64,000 nucleotides of DNA from an uncultured Faecalibacterium sp. GTDB taxonomy: Bacteria; Bacillota; Clostridia; Oscillospirales; Ruminococcaceae. Below are positions 1 through 7,573 of this stretch, one piece after another. The translations under genes and the position numbers were made by a program. The first letter of the stretch is position 1, and every line of letters starts with the position of its first letter. The stretch is from assembly GCA_934548045.1 (NCBI GenBank), contig CAKTEM010000003.1:96363-160362 (forward strand), read 5' to 3'. The notes under the pieces were generated by a model. That model made no database searches and was not told the DNA's origin. It was given only the letters and a program-made list of their open reading frames with translations.

Positions 1-15
1 ACGCAAATCATACAG

Positions 16-45
16 TTGCACAGTCTGAAAAAGATGTATTAGAAT
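16..45 (+). promoter_or_regulatory. promoter of the ygiQ transcript
   Basis: TTGCAC (16-21) and TAGAAT (40-45) are separated by 18 bases, a good sigma-A type arrangement. A ribosome-binding AAGGA lies just before the ATG at 82. Confidence 0.55.
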
Positions 46-81
46 CATGTACTAGAAAAGCAATTTAATTAAGGATATAAT

Positions 82-2130
82 ATGGAACAACAAACCTACA
101 CCGAATTTCTTCCCATCAGCCGGGCGGACATGGAGGCCCGGGGCTGGGATCAGCTGGATTTTGTGGTCGTGGGCGGCGACGCTTACGTTGACCATCCCAG
201 CTTTGGCACCGCCATCATCAGCCGCCTGCTCGAGGCCGAGGGCTATAAAATCGGCGTGCTGGCGCAGCCCCGTTATACCGACTGCGAGGATTTCAAGCGG
301 TTCGGCAAGCCGAAATACGGCTTCTTCATAGGCGGCGGCAATGTTGACAGCATGGTGAGCCATTATTCTGTCGCGAAAATTCCGCGTGCCGAGGACGAGT
401 ATTCTCCCGGCGGCAAAGCCGGCGCACGCCCCGACCGGAGCGCGACCGTTTATACCCGGCTGGCAAAGCAGGCCTATCCTGATTTGCCGGTCATTCTGGG
501 CGGTCTGGAAGCATCCCTGCGCCGGTTCGCCCATTACGATTACTGGATGGAGACCGTTCTGCCCAGTATCGCCGAAAGTTCAGGCGCGGATATCATCAGC
601 TTCGGCATGGGCGAGCATCAGACCGTGGAAATCGCCCGGCGTCTTGCCGCAGGCGAACCGGTGGAGTCCATCACTGATGTGGACGGCACCTGCTACCTGA
701 CCGACTTCGACCACCTGCCCGAGCGGTACGTCGAGTGCGCCGGTTACAAGAAGGTCGCTTCCGATAAGATGGCCTACGCAAAGGCCTGCCGTATCCAGAT
801 GGACAATCAGGACGTCGTCAGCGGCCAAATCATCGTCCAGAAGCAGAGTGAAAAATACCTCGTCCAGAATATCCCGGCAAAGCCCCTTGTGCGCTGGGAG
901 CTGGACAAAGTCTACGCTCTGCCCTACACCCGGCGGTATCATCCGATTTATGAGTCGATGGGCGGCGTTCCGGCCATCCGGGAGGTGCAGTTCTCCATCA
1001 TCCAGAACCGCGGCTGTTTCGGCGGCTGTAACTTCTGTGCCATCCAGCTCCATCAGGGGCGGCGCGTCACCAGCCGCAGTGCGGACAGTATCGTGGCCGA
1101 GGCCGAGCGGATGACCCACGAGCCGGATTTCAAGGGCTATATCCACGATGTTGGCGGCCCGACTGCAAACTTCCGTTTCCCGTCCTGCCGGGAGCAGATG
1201 CTGCGCGGCATGTGCAACGGCGGCAAGCACTGCCTTGCGCCGACCACCTGCTCGCATGTCATCGTCGACCACAGCGATTACCTGAAGATCCTCCGCCGCG
1301 TCCGGGAACTGCCCGGCGTCAAGAAGGTCTTTATCCGCAGCGGCATCCGGTTCGACTATCTGATGGCCGACCCGGACGATACCTTCTTTAAAGAGCTGGT
1401 GGAGTACCACGTCTCCGGTCAGCTCAAGGTCGCGCCCGAACACTGCGCACCCAACACGCTGGCCTACATGGGCAAGCCGCCCATTGAGACGTTCAATAAG
1501 TTCAAGGACAAGTTCTATGAGCTGAGCAAGAAGGCTGGCAAGAAACAGTATCTTGTGCCGTATCTGATGTCCAGCCACCCGGGCAGCACCCTGAAAGACG
1601 CCGTTTATCTGGCCGAGTACCTTTATAAAAACCACATGCGCCCGGAGCAGGTGCAGGATTTCTACCCGACGCCCGGCACGGTCAGCACCTGCATGTTCTA
1701 CACCGGTCTCGATCCCTACACCCTCAAGCCGGTGTTCGTCGAGAAGACCGCCGAGGGCAAGGCACTTCAGCGCGCTCTGCTCCAGTATTATGAGCCGCGC
1801 AACGCTGAAAAGGTCGTCAAGGCTCTGAAAATGACCCACCGGGAAGACCTCATTCCGCTGCTGGTTCCGGCAGAAGGCCGCCGCGCGGTCCAGCGTTCGG
1901 CACGACGCGCAGAAGCCGCCGAAGTCACCATCCACAACGACGGCACCTATACTGTCCGCCCGAACCAGAAGGGCAGAAACACCGGGAAATCTTCCGGCAG
2001 AACTGCCGCCAGCGCAGGCCGTCAGCCCAGCCCGGGCGCACGCTTTGCACCCCACTCCGCACCCAGCCATAAGCCAAATACGAAGAAAGAGACGCAGAGA
2101 TCGTGGAACAGTTCAAAAAAGAAAAAGTAA
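82..2130 (+). CDS. YgiQ family radical SAM protein
   Basis: This 682-residue protein belongs to the YgiQ family (UPF0313) of radical S-adenosylmethionine proteins. Their reaction is unknown, so no substrate is proposed. An N-terminal region of about 300 residues precedes the radical SAM core. There the cluster-binding motif CFGGCNFC gives CxxxCxxC at Cys312, Cys316 and Cys319, the ligands expected for a [4Fe-4S] cluster that cleaves AdoMet. The family's C-terminal extension follows. The last 70 residues are basic and low-complexity (Arg, Lys, Ser, Pro), perhaps a nucleic-acid-binding tail. The ATG at 82 has an AAGGA ribosome site and a promoter immediately upstream. The 3' end overlaps the next gene by 28 bases, which suggests coupled translation. 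The family assignment is firm and the function is not known. Confidence 0.93.
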   Translation: MEQQTYTEFLPISRADMEARGWDQLDFVVVGGDAYVDHPSFGTAIISRLLEAEGYKIGVLAQPRYTDCEDFKRFGKPKYGFFIGGGNVDSMVSHYSVAKIPRAEDEYSPGGKAGARPDRSATVYTRLAKQAYPDLPVILGGLEASLRRFAHYDYWMETVLPSIAESSGADIISFGMGEHQTVEIARRLAAGEPVESITDVDGTCYLTDFDHLPERYVECAGYKKVASDKMAYAKACRIQMDNQDVVSGQIIVQKQSEKYLVQNIPAKPLVRWELDKVYALPYTRRYHPIYESMGGVPAIREVQFSIIQNRGCFGGCNFCAIQLHQGRRVTSRSADSIVAEAERMTHEPDFKGYIHDVGGPTANFRFPSCREQMLRGMCNGGKHCLAPTTCSHVIVDHSDYLKILRRVRELPGVKKVFIRSGIRFDYLMADPDDTFFKELVEYHVSGQLKVAPEHCAPNTLAYMGKPPIETFNKFKDKFYELSKKAGKKQYLVPYLMSSHPGSTLKDAVYLAEYLYKNHMRPEQVQDFYPTPGTVSTCMFYTGLDPYTLKPVFVEKTAEGKALQRALLQYYEPRNAEKVVKALKMTHREDLIPLLVPAEGRRAVQRSARRAEAAEVTIHNDGTYTVRPNQKGRNTGKSSGRTAASAGRQPSPGARFAPHSAPSHKPNTKKETQRSWNSSKKKK

Positions 2131-3230
2131 ATCTCTGGCAGAAAACCGTCCGCCGCCTGACTGCCCTTGCGCTGGCGGCGGCTCTCGCACTGGGCTTTGC
2201 GGCCTGTGACGGCAGTGCTGTCATCCAGCCGCCTCAGAATAACAGCGGCATTGAGACGACCCAGCCCAGCGCGGAAGAAAATTTCCAGATGCACTTCATC
2301 GACGTCGGGCAGGCGTTGAGCGTACTGGTGGAATGTGACGGCCAGTTCATGCTGTACGACGGCGGCAATGTCGATGATGGCAGCCTTGTCGTTTCGTACT
2401 TACAGAATCAGGGCGTGGAGGAGCTGCAATACGTCTTTTGCTCCCATGCCCACGAGGACCATGTGGGCGGTCTGGCCGCTGCGCTGGCCTACTTCCCGGC
2501 AAACCATGTGTACAGCCCGGTGACCGAGGCCAGCACCAAGTGCTTCCAAAACTTCATCAAATACACCCAGCAGCAGGGCTTACAGGTCGAGGTTCCGGCC
2601 GTCGGCACGGTCTGGCAGCTGGGAAGCGCGACCGTCCAGCTGCTCGGCCCCATCAAGCAGTACAACGACACCAACGATACATCGCTGGTCCTCCGCATTG
2701 ACTACGGCTCGACGAGCTTTCTGCTGACCGGCGACATGGAGTCGGACGCAGAGCGTGACCTTGTGGAGAGCGGCGCGAACCTGAAAGCCGATGTCCTTCA
2801 GGTCGGCCACCACGGTTCCAGCACCTCGTCCAGCTACATCTTCATGAACGCCGTCCTGCCTGAGATGGGCATCATCTCCTGCGGAGCCAACAACAAGTAC
2901 GGCCATCCCCATGAAGAGACGCTGAGCATCCTGCGCGATGCCGGTGTGGATACCTACCGCACCGACCTGCTGGGAACCATCACCATCGGCAGTGATGGCT
3001 CGAACTACACTGTTTCCAGTGAGCATTACGCCACCGACGCAGAACTGAACCCCACCGACCCGGCGGCATCCAGCACCGCACAGCAGGCATATATCGGCAA
3101 CGTGAACTCGAAGAAGTTCCATCTGCCTACCTGCCTGAACCTCCCGGCAGAGAAGAATCAGATCCTCTTCTCCAGCTATGATGAGGCCATCGCCGCAGGT
3201 TATGAACCTTGTGCGACCTGTATCAAGTAA
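2103..3230 (+). CDS. secreted ComEC/Rec2-like metallo-beta-lactamase-fold lipoprotein
   Basis: This 375-residue lipoprotein has a metallo-beta-lactamase fold. A basic N-terminus and hydrophobic segment end in a lipobox (LGFAAC, Cys35), so the protein should be membrane-anchored outside the cell. The catalytic domain starts near residue 62 (HFIDVGQA) and carries SHAHEDHVGG, the HxHxDH two-metal site, followed by LTGD and the downstream VGHHGS. This is the pattern of the soluble hydrolase domain of ComEC/Rec2 and its free-standing relatives, which probably act on nucleic acid or phosphoesters. The last 45 residues (YIGNVNSKKFH...PC..C) resemble the Ada-type metal-binding module often found at the end of secreted nucleases. 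The start is GTG at 2103 inside ygiQ; no later start would keep the signal peptide. The substrate is inferred, not shown. Confidence 0.88.
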   Translation: MEQFKKEKVNLWQKTVRRLTALALAAALALGFAACDGSAVIQPPQNNSGIETTQPSAEENFQMHFIDVGQALSVLVECDGQFMLYDGGNVDDGSLVVSYLQNQGVEELQYVFCSHAHEDHVGGLAAALAYFPANHVYSPVTEASTKCFQNFIKYTQQQGLQVEVPAVGTVWQLGSATVQLLGPIKQYNDTNDTSLVLRIDYGSTSFLLTGDMESDAERDLVESGANLKADVLQVGHHGSSTSSSYIFMNAVLPEMGIISCGANNKYGHPHEETLSILRDAGVDTYRTDLLGTITIGSDGSNYTVSSEHYATDAELNPTDPAASSTAQQAYIGNVNSKKFHLPTCLNLPAEKNQILFSSYDEAIAAGYEPCATCIK

Positions 3231-3246
3231 AAGAAAAATAAACAAG

Positions 3247-3290
3247 AAAACCAGAATCAAGGCCATTTGACCGATGATTCTGGTTTTCAT
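3247..3290. terminator. bidirectional terminator between the MBL gene and metH
   Basis: A perfect 13-bp stem (3247-3259 with 3275-3287) begins with AAAA and ends with TTTT, so it can stop the converging transcripts from both sides. Confidence 0.85.
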
Positions 3291-3314
3291 TTTTATGATT
3301 CTATTTCAGAGAAA

Positions 3315-5741
3315 TCAATTACACCCGAAGAATTCCTTTGCGATATCGGCGGTCTTTTTGGCGTCCTTGGCATACCAGTCTGCGCCGATTTTCTCGGCGT
3401 ATTCGGGCGTCAGGACGGCACCGCCGACCACGATTTTGCAGTCAAGCTTTGCTTCGTGCAGGGCGGCGATGGTCTCTTCCATGCTCTTGAGGGTGGTCGT
3501 CATCAGAGCCGACAGGCCGACGAGATGGACGTCCTTTTCTCGGACGGTGTTGACGACGGTCTCGATGGGAACGTCCCGGCCAAGGTCGATGACCTCGAAG
3601 CCGTAATTCTCGAGGATGACCCGGACGATGTTTTTGCCGATGTCATGGACATCGCCCTTGACCGTGGCGAGGACGATGCGGCCCTTGCTGGCACCTTCGC
3701 CGCCGTTCTTGGCGATGGCGGTCTTGATCTCATCGAATGCGCTCTGTGCGGCACTGGCGGCCTGAAGCAGCTGGGGCAGGAAAAGGGTACCCTTTTCGTA
3801 TTTCACGCCCACGATGTCGAGGGCCGGGATCAACGCTTCATCGACCAGTTCCAGCGGCTGTTTTTCTTCCAATAACGCCTTGGTACGGGTAGCGGCCTCG
3901 CCTTTCAAGCCCTTTTCCACGGCCTTCATCAGAGGAGCATAGGGGCCGGACACGGTGGCGTCTGCTTCCGGCGTGGCAGTCTGCGCAACAGCGGCTTTTG
4001 CCAGCGCAGTGGATGCCGGGACCCGGTTGGCGTACCGGGCGATGTACTCGGTACTCTGCTTGTCGCGGTTCGTCAGGACGTTGTAGGAGTAGATGGCCGC
4101 CATCATCTCTTCGCTGGAAGGGTTCATAATGGCGAGGTCCAGCCCGGCGTACATTGCCAGCGTCAGGAAGGTCGTGTTCAGATAGGGGCGGCAAGGCAGA
4201 CCAAAGCTGATATTCGACACGCCGAGGATCGTCCGGACGCCCAGCTCCTTTTTGCAGGCGGCGAGGGCTTCCACAGTCGCCATGACATCGGCCTGCTGTG
4301 CGCTGGCGGTCAGGGTCAGGCAGTCGATGTAGATGTCTTCCTGTGGGATACCGGCTTCGAGAGCCGCTTTTTTGATCCGCTTTGCAATCTCCACACGGTC
4401 TTCCGCACTGGACAGGATGCCGCGCTTGTCGATGGCAAGGCCGACGATGGCCGCGCCGTATTTTTTGCAGAGCGGCAGAACTTTTGCGAGAACTTCCGGC
4501 TCGCCGTTGACCGAGTTGACGATGGGCTTGCCGTTGTAGACGCGCAGGCCGCGCTCGAGGGCGTCGGCGTGGGAGGAATCCAGCTGCAAAGGCAGGCTGA
4601 CGACGCTCTGCAACGCCTTGACGACCTGCTCCATCAGGACCGGCTCGTTGACGCCGGGCGCGCCGACGTTGACGTCCAGCACCTGCGCACCGGCCTCGAC
4701 CTGACTGACCGCCTGCTCGAGGACATAGTTCATGTCGCCCTCACGCAGGGCCTGCTGGAACCGCTTTTTGCCGGTGGGGTTGATGCGCTCGCCGACGACC
4801 GTGATGCCGTCAACGGTCAGATAGTTGACCGGTGTGCAGAGGACGGAGGGCATCGGGTGCGCCGGACGGCCCGGTTTGCAGTCGGCAAAGACGCCGTTCA
4901 GCAGCTTGATGAACTCAGGCGTCGTGCCGCAGCAGCCGCCGGCCGCAAACAGGCCCAGCTCCCGGTAAGGCTTCATCTGGATGGCGTAGATTTGGGGTGT
5001 GATATCGTAGCCGCTGCCGTCCGCACGGGGCAGACCGGCGTTCGGCTTGACGAAGACCGGGAAATCGCCGGGCAGAGCCTCGGTCAGCCGCTTTGCCATC
5101 GGGAAAATTTCCTTGGGGCCAAGGGAACAGTTGATGCCGACGGCGTCCGCACCGAGTCCGCGCGCCGTGACGCCGAAGCTCTCGACGGTGCATCCGGTAA
5201 AGGCACGTCCACCGGCCTCGAAGCTCATGCTGGCGAGGACGGGCAGGGTAGAGTTCTCTTTTGCGGCCAGCAGAGCAGCTTTCAGCTCGTACAGGTCGGT
5301 GAAGGTCTCAAAGAAGATGAGGTCGGCACCGGCAGAGACACCGGCTCGAACGATACGGGCATACTCATTCAGCGCGTCCTCAAAGGCCAGCGTTCCGCTG
5401 GGTTCCAGCAGCTCGCCCAGTGGGCCGACGTCCAGCGCGGTCAAGGCACCATACGGGGCGCAGGCACGCTTGCAGCAGCCGATGCCGGCCGCGATGATTT
5501 CTTCCAGCGAATATTTGCTGTCGGCCAGCTTGTGCGCCGAGGCACCGAAGGTGTTGGCGTTGACGATGCGGCTTCCGGCAGCGGCATACATGCCGTGGAT
5601 GCTCTCGATGAGAGCCGGGTTTTCGATGTTCAGCTCCTCAGGCCGTGCGCCGAGTTTCAGCCCGGATGCCTGAAGCATGGTTCCCATGCCGCCATCCAGC
5701 AGGATGGTGTTGGATTGGGTAAAAAGTTCACTCGCTTGCAC
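3315..5741 (-). CDS. metH: cobalamin-dependent methionine synthase (lacking the reactivation domain)
   Basis: This cytoplasmic enzyme transfers a methyl group from methyltetrahydrofolate through cobalamin to homocysteine, giving methionine. I place the start at GTG 5741, which has GAGAGG nine bases upstream, giving 808 residues. An in-frame ATG at 5786 would add 15 poorly conserved residues and overlap the upstream gene further. Domain order: homocysteine-binding barrel (about 1-300) with the zinc-ligand GGCC motif; pterin-binding barrel (about 310-570, GERINPTG and DVNVGAPG); cobalamin cap; and a B12 Rossmann domain whose GDVHDIGKN contains the cobalt-ligating His near residue 700. E. coli MetH (about 1230 residues) has a fourth, AdoMet-dependent reactivation domain. 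That part is absent here and is encoded by the overlapping upstream gene. Confidence 0.93.
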   Translation of the reverse strand: MQASELFTQSNTILLDGGMGTMLQASGLKLGARPEELNIENPALIESIHGMYAAAGSRIVNANTFGASAHKLADSKYSLEEIIAAGIGCCKRACAPYGALTALDVGPLGELLEPSGTLAFEDALNEYARIVRAGVSAGADLIFFETFTDLYELKAALLAAKENSTLPVLASMSFEAGGRAFTGCTVESFGVTARGLGADAVGINCSLGPKEIFPMAKRLTEALPGDFPVFVKPNAGLPRADGSGYDITPQIYAIQMKPYRELGLFAAGGCCGTTPEFIKLLNGVFADCKPGRPAHPMPSVLCTPVNYLTVDGITVVGERINPTGKKRFQQALREGDMNYVLEQAVSQVEAGAQVLDVNVGAPGVNEPVLMEQVVKALQSVVSLPLQLDSSHADALERGLRVYNGKPIVNSVNGEPEVLAKVLPLCKKYGAAIVGLAIDKRGILSSAEDRVEIAKRIKKAALEAGIPQEDIYIDCLTLTASAQQADVMATVEALAACKKELGVRTILGVSNISFGLPCRPYLNTTFLTLAMYAGLDLAIMNPSSEEMMAAIYSYNVLTNRDKQSTEYIARYANRVPASTALAKAAVAQTATPEADATVSGPYAPLMKAVEKGLKGEAATRTKALLEEKQPLELVDEALIPALDIVGVKYEKGTLFLPQLLQAASAAQSAFDEIKTAIAKNGGEGASKGRIVLATVKGDVHDIGKNIVRVILENYGFEVIDLGRDVPIETVVNTVREKDVHLVGLSALMTTTLKSMEETIAALHEAKLDCKIVVGGAVLTPEYAEKIGADWYAKDAKKTADIAKEFFGCN

Positions 5742-6417
5742 AGGTTTTTCCTCTCTTTCGATATTCGCACCGGCTGCGCAGGACACAGTGGCCGCAGCCT
5801 GCCAGCTGCCCTTTGACCGGGTGGTCGCTGACGCCCAGCAGAGCCGTGATGCTCTTGCGCGGAGTCATCAGGTTCGAGTCGGTCACGCAGATCCCGGCAC
5901 GCCGGGCCGTGTCCAACGCCGCAGCAACCAGCGGCTGTACTGTAATTGGCCAGTCACCGTAGCCCGGCGAGAACCGCCCGGTCAGATACTTTCCCTCTTT
6001 TGCCGCCCACTGCCGAAGTTCGCTCTCGGCGAGGTCAGCGGCCTGCTCCGCCAGTGCGGAACCCAGCGCGTCGGATGCCACCGACGCAGCGATATCACCC
6101 ACACCGGCCCGGCGGATCTGGGTATCGACCCCGGCACCCAGCGTCACAGCCAGCAGAATGGCCTGTGCGCATCCCTCGAGATGCCGCCGGATGTCCTCGC
6201 CCTGCAAAATACCGACTTCGGTCAGGGCATCGACGTCAGCTTCCAGCCAGACTGCCCGGGGCGTTGCTGCCGCCAGAAGCGGCACGGCACACCGTTCCAG
6301 AAGGGCCATCGTCGCCGCATCGACTTCGCCGCGCGCGCCGAAATACCGTGCCGCCTGCAGGATGTTGACGGCTTCCGGCTTTTCCAGTACCAGTGGTCTG
6401 CTTGCGCCGATCTGCAT
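5728..6417 (-). CDS. methionine synthase reactivation domain, free-standing
   Basis: This 229-residue protein resembles the AdoMet-binding activation domain of MetH, seen in RFSPGYGDWPI and LMTPRKSITALLGVS, which correspond to the RxSPGYG and P-x-KS-x-S parts of that family. In full-length MetH this domain re-methylates cob(II)alamin formed by oxidation of the cofactor. The C-terminus ends in a Cys-rich stretch (CGHCVLRSRCEYRKRGKTC) that could bind a metal or cluster. The gene overlaps metH by 14 bases and is transcribed first, so both are probably translationally coupled and the two proteins work together. The ATG at 6417 has an AGGGGG ribosome site. Split activation domains are known in Clostridia; the role is inferred from family and neighbour. 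Confidence 0.88.
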   Translation of the reverse strand: MQIGASRPLVLEKPEAVNILQAARYFGARGEVDAATMALLERCAVPLLAAATPRAVWLEADVDALTEVGILQGEDIRRHLEGCAQAILLAVTLGAGVDTQIRRAGVGDIAASVASDALGSALAEQAADLAESELRQWAAKEGKYLTGRFSPGYGDWPITVQPLVAAALDTARRAGICVTDSNLMTPRKSITALLGVSDHPVKGQLAGCGHCVLRSRCEYRKRGKTCASE

Positions 6418-6450
6418 CGCGATTCCCCCTTCTGTGTTGTGATGTTTTAA

Positions 6451-6479
6451 AGTATACCGCAGGACCGGTGGGAAATCAA
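6451..6479 (-). promoter_or_regulatory. promoter of the metH operon
   Basis: Reading the minus strand, TTGATT (6479-6474) and TATACT (6456-6451) are 17 bases apart, about 30 bases before the ATG at 6417. I see no SAM or cobalamin riboswitch in the short leader. Confidence 0.65.
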
Positions 6480-6580
6480 TCCTGTCGGAAAAAGGGGCCT
6501 ATTCTCAATTGTGAAAAACCGACCACGGTTTATTTTCAATTTGTTCAAAAACCCCACAAAGAAACTCCATTTTTATCCGG

Positions 6581-6586
6581 TACAAT
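6581..6586 (+). promoter_or_regulatory. -10 element for the structured RNA
   Basis: TACAAT at 6581-6586 would start transcription near 6592. No good TTGACA-like element is found 16-18 bases upstream, so the promoter call rests mainly on the -10 box and on the structured RNA that follows. Confidence 0.4.
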
Positions 6587-6591
6587 AAGGG

Positions 6592-6826
6592 TGCGGTCGG
6601 GGAGGAACACAAAAAGTTCCTTGAACCGACAAAATGCAGGCAATGAAAGCCGTGAATGAGTCGCAGCGGCTTCCCTTAATTAAAATACTGTCTCCTGCCG
6701 ATGCGAGGCAATAGCCCGGCAGCGGACAGACTACCAACAACCTCCTGACAGCCGCAAATGTTTGGAGTTCTCATACACAGGCAGCACCGCTTTCTCCTCC
6801 TTTCCACGGTGCTGTCTGTTTTTGTT
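6592..6826 (+). ncRNA. structured non-coding RNA, class not identified
   Basis: About 230 bases without a protein-coding frame but full of self-complementarity. (1) GTCGG/CCGAC enclosing GGAAC/GTTCC (about 6596-6639). (2) AAGCCG/CGGCTT (about 6648-6674). (3) CTGTC plus CTGCCG paired with CGGCAG plus GACAG, closing an inner GGC/GCC (about 6689-6731). (4) AACCTCC against GGAGTT. (5) A terminator with a 13-bp stem (6777-6789 with 6807-6819) and a T-run. It lies between divergent transcripts, has its own -10 box, and no plus-strand gene follows within 700 bases, so it looks like an independent RNA and not a leader. It lacks the signatures I know for tmRNA, RNase P and SRP RNA. 6S RNA or the raiA-motif RNA remain possible and I cannot choose between them from memory. 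Confidence 0.6.
6777..6824 (+). terminator. terminator of the structured RNA
   Basis: A 13-bp stem with a single G-U pair (ACAGGCAGCACCG against CGGTGCTGTCTGT) is followed by TTTTT at 6819-6824. Confidence 0.85.
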
Positions 6827-6845
6827 TTGTCTGATTTTTGCATAG

Positions 6846-6882
6846 AAAAAACGCGGAAGTTTTCACAGCTTCCGCGTTTTTT
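6846..6882 (-). terminator. terminator after the YcxB-like gene
   Basis: A perfect 14-bp stem, 6846-6859 with 6869-6882, starts with AAAAAA and ends with TTTTTT. It sits directly after the minus-strand gene ending at 6897 and could also stop plus-strand transcripts. Confidence 0.85.
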
Positions 6883-6896
6883 GTTGAAACTTTCCC

Positions 6897-7430
6897 TTAC
6901 CGGCAGTCGCGCAGACGGGCGGCAGGCAGTTTTTCGGACATGTACGCCCACGCCGCGTCGCAGGACTCGTTGAGCAGATAGGCCTGATTCTGCTGGACGT
7001 AGATGTAAATGGCACCGGGCGTCCGGTAGATGGTGTGGATGCTCTGCCACGGGTACTGGTGGGTCGGCTCGGGCTTGTCCTGTTCACCGGCCATCCAGAC
7101 CGACAGGCCGTCGTCATTCAGCAGCAGACGGTAGAAGGGTTTCGGCTGGGCGAGGCCCATTTTTTTGATCTGGACGCTCAGATTGTGGAAGAAGGTCCAG
7201 AAGTAGACCGCAGGCGCGCCCAGAGCGACAACGGCGAGAACGACCGTCAGCAGAGCGGCACCCTCGCGCTGGCCGACCTGCGACAGGCAGATGCCGGCGG
7301 ACAACAGCAGAATGGCGGTAAAGAGTGCCGGGCGGTGCCATCGCTTGTGGTGGCGCAGCAGGTCGAAGGTGGCGAAATCGTGGAACGAGGTCGCGTCCAT
7401 CTGGACAGAAACGGAAATCGGTTGAGACAT
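6897..7430 (-). CDS. YcxB-like membrane protein
   Basis: This 177-residue protein has two adjacent membrane segments in its first half (LFTAILLLSAGICLS and AALLTVVLAVVALGAPAVYF). A cytoplasmic beta-rich domain follows, containing the pattern LNDDGLSVW...YPWQSIHTIYRTPGAIYIYV. That layout and the W-x-x-I pattern resemble the YcxB-like family of uncharacterised Firmicute membrane proteins. The ATG at 7430 is preceded by a strong GGGAGG site; an upstream in-frame start at 7478 is less likely. It stands alone, ended by its own terminator, and diverges from the sensor kinase operon. Its function is unknown. Confidence 0.75.
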   Translation of the reverse strand: MSQPISVSVQMDATSFHDFATFDLLRHHKRWHRPALFTAILLLSAGICLSQVGQREGAALLTVVLAVVALGAPAVYFWTFFHNLSVQIKKMGLAQPKPFYRLLLNDDGLSVWMAGEQDKPEPTHQYPWQSIHTIYRTPGAIYIYVQQNQAYLLNESCDAAWAYMSEKLPAARLRDCR

Positions 7431-7490
7431 GGCAAAGCCTCCCTTTTTTAGGCATAGTACCATATTTTTTCCGAACAATCAAGGAAAAAC

Positions 7491-7520
7491 TTGCGCAAAT
7501 ACCATAAATCGTGGTAGAAT
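7491..7520 (+). promoter_or_regulatory. promoter of the sensor kinase-regulator-DctP operon
   Basis: TTGCGC (7491-7496) and TAGAAT (7515-7520) with an 18-base spacer lie just upstream of the histidine kinase gene. Confidence 0.6.
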
Positions 7521-7573
7521 AAGACGATTTGAAGCGATTTCGCGGCGGAGATTTTGCCAGAGGAGGAATGACG

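Noticed and set aside
6418..6480. SAM or cobalamin riboswitch in front of the metH operon
   Set aside because: The leader between promoter and ATG is only about 35 bases, too short, and no conserved riboswitch motif is visible.
6592..6826. Naming the structured RNA as 6S or raiA RNA
   Set aside because: I cannot recall either consensus well enough to match it base by base, and the several local hairpins do not look like the single rod of 6S.
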